This document shows positions 35,919 to 43,510 of a stretch of DNA of 64,000 nt, piece by piece (position 1 is the first letter of the stretch; the number at the start of each line of letters is the position of its first letter). Origin of the DNA: Candidatus Woesearchaeota archaeon (GTDB lineage Archaea > Nanobdellota > Nanobdellia > Woesearchaeales > DSVV01). The DNA lies in NCBI GenBank assembly GCA_016192995.1, contig JACPTB010000002.1, forward strand, positions 34,283 to 98,282, in the 5' to 3' direction. Position numbers and translations under genes: made by a program. Below the pieces are notes generated by a model. That model searched no databases. It saw only the letters and a program-made list of their open reading frames with translations, and was not told where the DNA came from.

Positions 35919-36605
35919 TTATTTCTCTCCTTTCAGTTTCTTATGTAATTTCTCAGCATGGTGTTTGATCTTATCAAATACAGAAGTTGCAGATTTATCA
36001 ATATAATCCTTTACTCCTTTAACTCCAGATGCTAGAACCGGTGAAAACTGTAATAATACAACATTAATATTCTTAATTCTATTACCATATCGTTGAAGAT
36101 AAAGCATATGTTCTAATTTATACTTTTGCGGTTCAGGAACAACTTCATCAGGATATCCTAACGTAAGAATAGCATGCGGCCTTGCATAGTCAGGAATATT
36201 AGCTATACGCTTCACTGCAGCTTCATCGAAAGCTCCAACCCAGCAAGCTCCTAAACCATAATGATGACTAGCTAAAAGCATATTTTGGCAGGCTGCTGCA
36301 ACATTTTGAATAGTATACAATCGTTCTCCCCTGATGCCATAAAACTGCTTTGGACGTTTGAGTTCAGCGCAGGCAATAATATGCACTGGCGCTTTTTCCA
36401 TCCAATACTGTTGTAAACATGCTTGTGCCAACTGTTTGCGCTTGGTCGGGTCAGTCATTACAATAAATCGAAATTCTTGAATATTCCCCGAAGTCGGCGC
36501 TTTAGTCCCTGCTTCAACCACTCTTCCGACTAACTCCCATTCAACAGGAACATCTAAATATTTTCGAATAGAACGCCGTGTATAAATACAGTCAGTAGTT
36601 TCCAT
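35919..36605 (-). CDS. nitroreductase family flavoprotein
   Basis: 228 residues. The nitroreductase fold covers about 1-175 with FMN-contacting 'TRRSIRKYLDVPV' and 'APTSGNIQEFRFIVM', plus 'GLGACWVGAFD' and 'AILTLGYPDE'. The C-terminal ~50 residues are a basic amphipathic extension that could contact membrane or partners. Reduces nitro compounds, quinones or enones with NAD(P)H; substrate unknown. Divergent from the ligase gene across a 22-bp perfect palindrome. Confidence 0.88.
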   Translation of the reverse strand: METTDCIYTRRSIRKYLDVPVEWELVGRVVEAGTKAPTSGNIQEFRFIVMTDPTKRKQLAQACLQQYWMEKAPVHIIACAELKRPKQFYGIRGERLYTIQNVAAACQNMLLASHHYGLGACWVGAFDEAAVKRIANIPDYARPHAILTLGYPDEVVPEPQKYKLEHMLYLQRYGNRIKNINVVLLQFSPVLASGVKGVKDYIDKSATSVFDKIKHHAEKLHKKLKGEK

Positions 36606-36647
36606 GATTACAATCCTGAAGAAACTACCTTATATACTTTACGATGC

Positions 36648-36696
36648 AAAGTATGTGGAAAGCTTAGAGTGTTCCTCTAAGCTTTCCACATACTTT
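36648..36696. promoter_or_regulatory. perfect 22-bp inverted repeat between nitroreductase and DNA ligase genes
   Basis: Arms 36648-36669 (AAAGTATGTGGAAAGCTTAG plus AG) and 36675-36696 pair completely around a 5-base loop. Divergent promoters lie on either side (minus TATA tatatac near 36630; plus TATA atttatatttg near 36708). Third case of this layout in the window. Confidence 0.6.
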
Positions 36697-36737
36697 TCAT
36701 AACAATATTTATATTTGATAAAACTTGTGCAACTAGT

Positions 36738-38606
36738 ATGCAGTACAAACAACTCGGTGAAATCTACAATAAACTCGAAGCAACCTCAAAACGTCTGGAA
36801 AAAACAAGCTATGTTGCCGAATTAATTGAAAAAACAGCCAACGAAGATCTTCCGATGATTATGCTATTATTGGAAGGCAGATTATATCCCAAATACGAAG
36901 CTGAAAAAAAGATTGGCGTTGCTGGACGATTGGTTATCAAGGCAATTAATGTTGCAACAGGAATTGAAGCTCATAACATAGAGCAGGAATGGAAAAAAAC
37001 AGGAGATTTAGGCAAAGTTGCAGAGAATTTCACCACAAAGAAAAAACAAGCTACATTAGTTTCCCATCATTTAAGTGTTGAAAAAGTATTTGCTAACCTG
37101 CAAAAATTAGCAGAACTTGAAGGACCAGAGACGGTTGAAAAAAAAGTGCAGATGATTGCAGAATTATTGACGAGCGCTGCTCCTTTAGAAGCTAAATACA
37201 TTGTAAGAACAATACTCGAAGATTTGAGAGTTGGCGTTGGCGCAGGCAGTATCAGGGATGCAATTGTGTGGAGTGAAATGCCGCAGATTAATAATTTAGA
37301 ATTAACCGGTGAAGGAAACAAGTATTATTTTAATAAAACTTTGAAAGCAGAAAAAATAATAACAGCCCTCGAAGATGTGCAAACATTAAACATTCATAAC
37401 GTAAAAGCAATAGAAGCACAAACCAAAGAATTAGCACGAGAAATCTATAATTACTTTGTTAAAACGGTTGAAGAAGCTTATAACGTCAACAACGATTGGG
37501 CAAAAACGATAATTATTATCCGAAAAAAAGGATTAAAGGGATTGGAGGAAACTGACATTGAATTGGGCAAGCCAATAAAAGTAATGCTATACCAAAAAGC
37601 TAAAGACCTAGAAGAAGCGTTCGAGATGGTCGGCAAGCCTGCAATTTTAGAATACAAATATGATGGTTTTAGACTCCAGATAGAAATCCTTGAAAAAAAC
37701 AACATTATTCTTTACACGCGGAATTTTGAAGATGTTACAGCACAGTTTCCTGATGTTATTGGGGCAGTTAAGCAACATATCAGCGTAAAAACAGCAATTT
37801 TAGAAGCTGAATGTGTTGGTTTTGATGCAAAAACCAAACGATATTTGCCGTTTCAAAATGTTTCTCAAAGAATAAAAAGAAAATATGATATTGAAGAAAT
37901 TGCAAAAAAATTTCCCGTCGAAGTAAACATATTTGATATAATATATCTCAATGGAAATTCAATGATCGAAAAACCATTTGAGGAGCGAAGAAAAGCATTG
38001 GAAAAAATAATAACACCAAAAAAAGGAAAAATTAAGCTTTCCGAAGCTATGGTCACTGATAACTTGCAGAAAGCAACAGACTTTTACAAAGAAGCGCTTG
38101 AAGCAGGCAATGAAGGAGTGATGGCAAAAAACCTTGTTGCGCATTACAAGCCTGGCTCGCGAGTTGGCTTTGGAGTTAAAGTAAAGCCAGTAATGGAAAG
38201 TCTTGACCTTGTTATTGTTAAAGCTGAATATGGTGAAGGAAAACGCGCAGGATGGCTGACATCATTTACCTTGGCATGCAGGGATGACAATGGTGATTTG
38301 TTCGAAATAGGAAAAATAAGCACTGGATTAAAAGAATTGGATGAAGAAGGAACATCATATAATTATATGACTGAATTATTAAAGCCTTTAATCAAAGAAG
38401 AACAGGGAAAAGAAGTTATCTTAAAACCAAGAATCATCATGGAAGTCAGTTTTGAAGAAATTCAAAAATCAACCAATTATGCCAGTGGTTATGCGTTACG
38501 TTTTCCAAGGTTTGTAAGATTAAGAGAAGATAGAAATGAAAAGAATGCAAGTTCTTTAAGTTTAGTGGAACAATTATATAATACCCAAAGAAGCAGGGCC
38601 GTGTAG
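36738..38606 (+). CDS. lig: ATP-dependent DNA ligase
   Basis: 622 residues, longer than many archaeal ligases (about 560) mainly through a helical insert and C-terminal tail. N-terminal DNA-binding domain (1-220), adenylation domain with the nucleotidyl Lys in EYKYDGFRLQ (K307), and the OB domain ending 'PRFVRLREDR'. Seals nicks in replication and repair. The last ~25 residues show no clear PCNA-binding box. Confidence 0.95.
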   Translation: MQYKQLGEIYNKLEATSKRLEKTSYVAELIEKTANEDLPMIMLLLEGRLYPKYEAEKKIGVAGRLVIKAINVATGIEAHNIEQEWKKTGDLGKVAENFTTKKKQATLVSHHLSVEKVFANLQKLAELEGPETVEKKVQMIAELLTSAAPLEAKYIVRTILEDLRVGVGAGSIRDAIVWSEMPQINNLELTGEGNKYYFNKTLKAEKIITALEDVQTLNIHNVKAIEAQTKELAREIYNYFVKTVEEAYNVNNDWAKTIIIIRKKGLKGLEETDIELGKPIKVMLYQKAKDLEEAFEMVGKPAILEYKYDGFRLQIEILEKNNIILYTRNFEDVTAQFPDVIGAVKQHISVKTAILEAECVGFDAKTKRYLPFQNVSQRIKRKYDIEEIAKKFPVEVNIFDIIYLNGNSMIEKPFEERRKALEKIITPKKGKIKLSEAMVTDNLQKATDFYKEALEAGNEGVMAKNLVAHYKPGSRVGFGVKVKPVMESLDLVIVKAEYGEGKRAGWLTSFTLACRDDNGDLFEIGKISTGLKELDEEGTSYNYMTELLKPLIKEEQGKEVILKPRIIMEVSFEEIQKSTNYASGYALRFPRFVRLREDRNEKNASSLSLVEQLYNTQRSRAV

Positions 38607-38623
38607 AAGATATGTTGATATAA

Positions 38624-39010
38624 TTAATAAGTCTCAACAACAAGATTTTCTATTCTTGAAAAGTGTTTTATGTTTCCTGTTAAAACAGCTTCATTATATT
38701 TAAGAGCAATACCTGCAATCATAGAATCTTGTGGATTAATAGGCACACCTTTTTGGTCAAGTTGCTGTGCAATTTTTCCTGCTATTTTTGCAGCTGTTGA
38801 ATCAAGAATATAAACATTAACAGCATCAATAAATAAATATCCCTTTTGCATTATTTCAGCATTAAAAGAACTAAGACCACGCACAAGTTCAAAGACTGCT
38901 ATAGAAGTGATTGAAATAGGTATTGATCTCTGTTCTAATTCACTCATTTTTTTCTCTGCTTCTACTTTATTTTCAAGCAGATCAATCACAAAATCAGTAT
39001 CTAAAATCAT
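38624..39010 (-). CDS. vapC: VapC-type PIN toxin
   Basis: 128 residues, complete PIN domain: 'ILDTDFVIDLLE' (Asp 4), the Glu in 'AVFELVRGL', and 'NPQDSMIAGIALKY' / 'LTGNIKHF'. An RNase toxin paired with the VapB gene by an ATGA overlap at 39007-39010. It converges on the ligase gene. Confidence 0.9.
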   Translation of the reverse strand: MILDTDFVIDLLENKVEAEKKMSELEQRSIPISITSIAVFELVRGLSSFNAEIMQKGYLFIDAVNVYILDSTAAKIAGKIAQQLDQKGVPINPQDSMIAGIALKYNEAVLTGNIKHFSRIENLVVETY

Positions 39011-39243
39011 TGTTGAAATCTCTCTTGTAAACGTTCAGCGCGTTCTTGGGATTGTTTTCTACCTTCATTAATAATACTTCGCATTTTTTCTGCTTCTTGA
39101 TGATTAAGAATCCCAGCAAATTCGAGCAACGATTTCGGTTTAGCAAGCTTTCTCACCACATCACTAAAACTTTCTTTTCCTTCTTTTCTCCGTGCCAGTA
39201 AATCATAGGCATCTTGCGATAATGTAATAGTTTTCGTGCTCAT
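39007..39243 (-). CDS. vapB: VapB-type antitoxin
   Basis: 78 residues: a ribbon-helix-helix-like start (MSTKTITLSQDAYDLLARRK, ESFSDVVRKL) and a helical toxin-binding tail (HQEAEKMRSIINEGRKQSQE). Upstream is a TATA at 39263-39273 and repeated CATG words (catgcatgcatg, 39242-39253) that may be the operator. The orphan at 16533 is a shorter relative. Confidence 0.88.
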   Translation of the reverse strand: MSTKTITLSQDAYDLLARRKEGKESFSDVVRKLAKPKSLLEFAGILNHQEAEKMRSIINEGRKQSQERAERLQERFQQ

Positions 39244-39400
39244 GCATGCATGTATGTGTATTGTTATATAAAAATGTTTCTATCACCCAATATATTTTCG
39301 TTATAGAAAATAATATATTTAACCACTAACAAGTGATTAAATAAAGAAAAGTTTATATATAAGGTATTTATCATAGTTCTATGTTGGGGGTTATATCATA

Positions 39401-41182
39401 ATGAGTGATGATAGTCATATAGAATTAGGTGATTTAATAGGATTATTAATGCGCGCCAGAAATTCTTCTGATATTAGGGAAAAAATAGCATTTTATGCTG
39501 ATTTTGCGAGCAAATACGATCCTGAACACCATACTGTTAATGAAGAAGGTTTAGCTACTGCAAGTAAAGATATTACTGACTCTATTGCAACTGCATACAT
39601 TAATGATATTAGGGGTAAGCACAATGCAGAATTTAGAACTAGGATTATAAACCGCACTGATGATTTAGATATAACTGCTCATTTAAGAAGCTTTCTTGTA
39701 GATATAAGACGTTCTGATCCAACATATTTGCACTTAGCACATCAATTTAATACAGCTACGAGAGCTGCAAACACAGAGGCAAATAAAGATGAACAAAAAC
39801 TTCAACTTGTTTCTTTTGATAATATCAAAGAGGCCTGTGCAGAAGCTACAAGACAATATCTTCTTAACGTAGTTACTGAAGATATGAGCTTACAACAAAT
39901 TAGAACCGGTTTAATAACTGCATCATTATTATTAGGCGGAGAATTAGTATTTGAATTTCATAACGCTCATGATCCAGTAATAGAAAGAAGCTTAGAAAAA
40001 GTGCTTGGCTTTGTTCAAGCACAAGAATACAGTGGAAATTGTATACAAAGAGACGAAACTGGAGCAACGATTGACTACAATGCAACCAAAAGAGTAACTG
40101 ATGTCAGTATTGCTGCAAGAGTAACTGATGTCAGTATTGCTGCTGATCGATTAAGAGCTATGAAAAATGTATTAGTCGAACGAGGATATTCAGTAAACAA
40201 TAATTTACAACAAAGAATAGATGCAATTCAAGAGAGATTAGATGTTAAATATAAAAAAGAAAAAGCAGCTGTAAAAACTCAATTAGATGCACTTGTTAGC
40301 AATATGATTTTAGCAGGATTTGACAGTTACCGAGAAGAACAGAAAAGATATGGAAGCACGCTTATAAATCATTTAAACAATCTAAAAAGAAAAGATGGAA
40401 ATGACTGTCAAATGTTTAGTGATAAAGAATTAGATTTCATCTATGGGTCTGGTCAACTAACAGCAGGCATATGTGATAATACTGAAAAGAAAAAAACAGT
40501 TACCATAAGATATGGTCCTCAGAATTATAGAATCGAAGTATTAGGAGATGTAACAGATACTCCAGAAATTCTTGATGAAATTTGTAGAGAAGCAAGTACT
40601 GCTGCAAAAGAATCAGAGCTTGAAATACATGGAAGAATGCCATTTGTAAACCCTGTGCTTGGAATTGTAGGCCAAGTTTCACGAGAGCAAGACACTAAAG
40701 AACATTCTACCGTTGCAAAAAAACCAAAAAAAGAAACAAGAATTGCGCTTTATCTAGGAGCTGGTGCAGTCGCCGCTCTGATAGCTGGAATTATTGCCCA
40801 CAATCATTATGCAGGACAACGACTTGCTGATGCAGAAGATGAATTATGTTATAGTAACACACGACTCTATCTCGTTGAAAAAGGTCAAAGAGATGAGCCA
40901 GATAGTTATGAATTCAATTTTAATGGGAAGTTTAGCCGTGTTAAATTTACAAAAGCATCTGAAACAGAAAGAGTAAAAGGTGAGGATGGAAAATATAGAA
41001 GAGTTATTACAGGACACAAATATACCAGTGGAAAAATGCAAGTTCCAAAGGCTAGCTGGCAGTTTTACTTTGATAGAGTAGATTTAGGTAGCGCACTATC
41101 AGAAGAGACTTGTCGTGCAAATGTTAATAATAAGATTAATGATGCACAAAGGGAGTACGAAACAAGAGGACAAGTAAAATGA
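39401..41182 (+). CDS. hypothetical membrane protein, first gene of an envelope operon
   Basis: 593 residues, not recognised. Residues 1-445 are charged and mostly helical; a hydrophobic helix at about 450-468 (YLGAGAVAALIAGIIAH) anchors it, leaving a C-terminal 125-residue domain probably outside the cell. A 27-bp tandem duplication (40091-40144) doubles the peptide RVTDVSIAA. It overlaps the next gene by ATGA (41179-41182). Confidence 0.7.
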   Translation: MSDDSHIELGDLIGLLMRARNSSDIREKIAFYADFASKYDPEHHTVNEEGLATASKDITDSIATAYINDIRGKHNAEFRTRIINRTDDLDITAHLRSFLVDIRRSDPTYLHLAHQFNTATRAANTEANKDEQKLQLVSFDNIKEACAEATRQYLLNVVTEDMSLQQIRTGLITASLLLGGELVFEFHNAHDPVIERSLEKVLGFVQAQEYSGNCIQRDETGATIDYNATKRVTDVSIAARVTDVSIAADRLRAMKNVLVERGYSVNNNLQQRIDAIQERLDVKYKKEKAAVKTQLDALVSNMILAGFDSYREEQKRYGSTLINHLNNLKRKDGNDCQMFSDKELDFIYGSGQLTAGICDNTEKKKTVTIRYGPQNYRIEVLGDVTDTPEILDEICREASTAAKESELEIHGRMPFVNPVLGIVGQVSREQDTKEHSTVAKKPKKETRIALYLGAGAVAALIAGIIAHNHYAGQRLADAEDELCYSNTRLYLVEKGQRDEPDSYEFNFNGKFSRVKFTKASETERVKGEDGKYRRVITGHKYTSGKMQVPKASWQFYFDRVDLGSALSEETCRANVNNKINDAQREYETRGQVK

Positions 41183-41763
41183 AACAATCAAAACTATTTT
41201 TAGCATTAATAATGACCGTTGGAATGTTATTGTTAGTTAGCTGTAATCTTAATAATAATAATAATGAGGAAGATGAAAACAATATTCAATATCAAATGTA
41301 CCAAGGAGCTGAAATGCAAACGGTTACGATTCAACATAACAATCAAGGTTATGCAATGGAGCAAGTAGTGATTAAAAATAATATTCCTGATCAATACAAA
41401 ATAGCACAGCAGAAAAAGAAGAATCAGGAAGAAGAAGATAAGTATAAAACACTGAGTAAAGTGTGGGATAAGGAAAACCTAAGAAGAGAAGAAGGAAATC
41501 AATATGAGGAACAATTTAGAATAGAATCATACTGCAAAGAAGTAGGATATTTACGTTGTAAAAAAGTAACAGAAACCTGCGATGAAGATGGCTGTAATAA
41601 AGTTGATATTCAATGTGAAGACAAAGATTTTAAGCCAAATAAATTAACATGGGATGAATATGACCCCAACAAAGAATGCGATGAATACAAAGTAACAGTC
41701 AGTGATAGTAGCCATGATGATCCATATACTGAAAAGAAGGTACATGAAATAGTGATTATATAA
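41179..41763 (+). CDS. small lipoprotein, second gene of the envelope operon
   Basis: 194 residues with a lipoprotein signal (lipobox LLVSC, Cys about 22), an Asn-rich linker and a polar domain with paired cysteines (YCKEVGYLRCKKVTETC, 'DEDGCNKVDIQC', 'NKECDEY') likely forming disulfides. Not recognised. Coupled to the gene before it by ATGA and to the LysM gene after it. Confidence 0.7.
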   Translation: MKQSKLFLALIMTVGMLLLVSCNLNNNNNEEDENNIQYQMYQGAEMQTVTIQHNNQGYAMEQVVIKNNIPDQYKIAQQKKKNQEEEDKYKTLSKVWDKENLRREEGNQYEEQFRIESYCKEVGYLRCKKVTETCDEDGCNKVDIQCEDKDFKPNKLTWDEYDPNKECDEYKVTVSDSSHDDPYTEKKVHEIVII

Positions 41764-41783
41764 ATGAAGTAACGGTGAAAAAT

Positions 41784-42131
41784 ATGGTAAGACCTATTGA
41801 ACTAATGGTTAGCGGTGTAATTTTAGCTGGAGGAGTGTGGCTAGCACATCGGCATTATACTGAAACAAGAGCTACTGAAAGGATAATATACACTCAAGCT
41901 TGCGATGGAGTTAAGTATGAGATTCAACCCAGGGATACATTATGGCGTATTATGAAACAATATGGAATTCCACGTAAAAACATTATAGCATTAAATCCAC
42001 ATATTCCAGATGAGAATAGAATAAAAGCAGGCGAGTATTTATGTTTACCAGAGAAGACTCCAATTCCAAGAGATAGATTATTTGATAAAAGAGGACATTA
42101 TAATGCGCGATTTAATGGACAGGATCGATGA
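41784..42131 (+). CDS. membrane-anchored LysM domain protein
   Basis: 115 residues from the ATG at 41784, with GGTGA at 41774-41778 as ribosome site; the GTG inside that site at 41775 is a less likely start. One membrane helix (about 3-22) then a LysM domain ('YEIQPRDTLWRIMKQYGIPRKNIIALNP', ending 'IKAGEYLCLP'). LysM binds N-acetylglucosamine-type glycans. Third gene of the operon. Confidence 0.8.
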   Translation: MVRPIELMVSGVILAGGVWLAHRHYTETRATERIIYTQACDGVKYEIQPRDTLWRIMKQYGIPRKNIIALNPHIPDENRIKAGEYLCLPEKTPIPRDRLFDKRGHYNARFNGQDR

Positions 42132-42213
42132 TGATTATAATTCAGATTTAACATTTTATCATTAGTTATTAATTTATTACAACTGCCTCTTTCTTTAGAG
42201 AACTTTGCAAAAT

Positions 42214-42390
42214 TATGGTTACTGCCTACTAGGTGAGCATTTTCGAAATATTTATCGGGCAATTTTCGAGGTTCCTTGCCGACAGGCAAGTCTTATAATC
42301 CCGATCTTTAGTCGAGATTATATTTATAGAGAGAAAATTGCTTTGTTTAACAAAGATCTCAATGCGAACTGGCGCCACAAAAAAACCTTC
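42214..42390 (-). mobile_element. degenerate palindromic element E4 overlapping a gene end
   Basis: A decayed type 1 element: 'tgcctactaggtgagc' and 'gcgaactggcgcc' correspond to the inner stem flanks, and GCAATTTTC / GAAAATTGC replaces the central hairpin by paired changes. It contains the insert 'ggttccttgccgacaggcaa' and following bases also found in E12. No terminal repeats or target duplication remain. It supplies the last ~45 codons and stop of the methyltransferase gene. Boundaries are approximate. Confidence 0.6.
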
Positions 42391-43308
42391 AGTATCATTA
42401 TCTTGTGGCCAAAGACGCAAACAATGTTCAACAGGGGGATGAAATTTCTTTCCTTCAAATTCGATAATTGGTTTGCTTCTTTGTAAAGGAAGTTTTATTT
42501 CTTCAAGATGAGCAGAAGGATACTTTTCAAGAAGATAGGAAACAACACCTTCATCTTCTTCAGGTTCAAGAGTGCAGGTGCTATAAACAAGAGTTCCACC
42601 AACTTTTAAATTTTGGAAAGCAGTTTCAAGTAATTGCTTTTGCTGGCTTGCTAACCGTTTAACCATATGAGGATTCCACATCAATAATGTTTTCAATGAC
42701 TTCCGTATAGTGCCAGTGCCTGAGCAAGGAGCATCAACAAGAATTTTATCAAATTGAAAATCTTTAAAAAAATGCCCGCGCATCATAGTGACAACAGCAT
42801 TGCTTATTCCGCATCGCTGCATATTCAGTCCTAACGGCCTAAGGCGATCACCTTTAAAATCATTGGCAATAAGAACACCTTGATTGCGCATATATTGCGC
42901 AATTTGCGTTGCTTTGCTTCCAGGAGCTGCGCACATATCTAAGACCAATTCACCTGGCTGTGGATCAAGAACAAGAGGCGGTATCATTGAAGCTGCTTCT
43001 TGAATATAAACCATGCCAAATTGATGTTCGAGAAGATTTCCAACATCACGCCTATACGCTTCATCTTCTCCTTTATGATCTATCCAGAAACCTTCCTTAC
43101 ACCACGGTATTGGTTCAAGTTCCCACGTATTCTGTAATCTTTTCTTCAAGTCATTGACAGAAATTTTAAGAGTATTAACACGAATAGAGCGGCGTAAAAA
43201 CGAAAGTGAATATTTTTTAAAGGTAGTAAAGTCTGTTAACTGCTGATAACGTTTGATAAAACCATCTTTGAAAACAATAGCATCTGTTCCTGGTATTTTT
43301 TCAATCAT
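42229..43308 (-). CDS. RsmB/NSUN-family RNA cytosine-C5 methyltransferase
   Basis: 359 residues as read. SAM-binding 'VLDMCAAPGSKATQIAQYM', catalytic motif IV 'VDAPCSGTGTIRKS' and motif VI 'LVYSTCTLEPEEDEG' with both conserved Cys. Makes m5C in tRNA or rRNA. Natural family members end near 'DTEGFFVA'; the following ~45 residues (PVRIEIFVKQSN... to KMLT) are encoded by element E4, so the original C-terminus has been replaced. Confidence 0.9.
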   Translation of the reverse strand: MIEKIPGTDAIVFKDGFIKRYQQLTDFTTFKKYSLSFLRRSIRVNTLKISVNDLKKRLQNTWELEPIPWCKEGFWIDHKGEDEAYRRDVGNLLEHQFGMVYIQEAASMIPPLVLDPQPGELVLDMCAAPGSKATQIAQYMRNQGVLIANDFKGDRLRPLGLNMQRCGISNAVVTMMRGHFFKDFQFDKILVDAPCSGTGTIRKSLKTLLMWNPHMVKRLASQQKQLLETAFQNLKVGGTLVYSTCTLEPEEDEGVVSYLLEKYPSAHLEEIKLPLQRSKPIIEFEGKKFHPPVEHCLRLWPQDNDTEGFFVAPVRIEIFVKQSNFLSINIISTKDRDYKTCLSARNLENCPINISKMLT

Positions 43309-43354
43309 AATAAATAAAGAAAAAAGAAGAGTTTATATGGTTTACTTTTACAAG

Positions 43355-43509
43355 GGATCTGGTGAAAATGTAGTTTTAGCGCCTATATTGTGAAGCTCTT
43401 CTTAAGTTCACTTTGGGGATTTTTCGGAGTGCCAGAGAGAAAAATCCAATCGAAGTAATACGTTTAAGCTGAACCGGCGCTAAAACCTGAAAGATTTTCA
43501 CCAGAGCCG
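43355..43509 (+). mobile_element. palindromic element E5 (type 1 core, GGCT ends)
   Basis: 155 bp. Terminal stem GGATCTGGTGAAAAT / ATTTTCACCAGAGCC, inner stem GTTTTAGCGCC / GGCGCTAAAAC, central GGATTTTTC/GAAAAATCC hairpin. Perfect 8-bp target-site duplication TTTACAAG (43347-43354, 43510-43517); the right copy contains the stop codon of the 777-residue secreted protein gene. Same core as E1 with a different terminal stem. Confidence 0.87.
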
Positions 43510-43510
43510 T

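Noticed and set aside
40091..40144. 27-bp duplication as a repeat-domain array
   Set aside because: Only two units, with no further periodicity in the protein.
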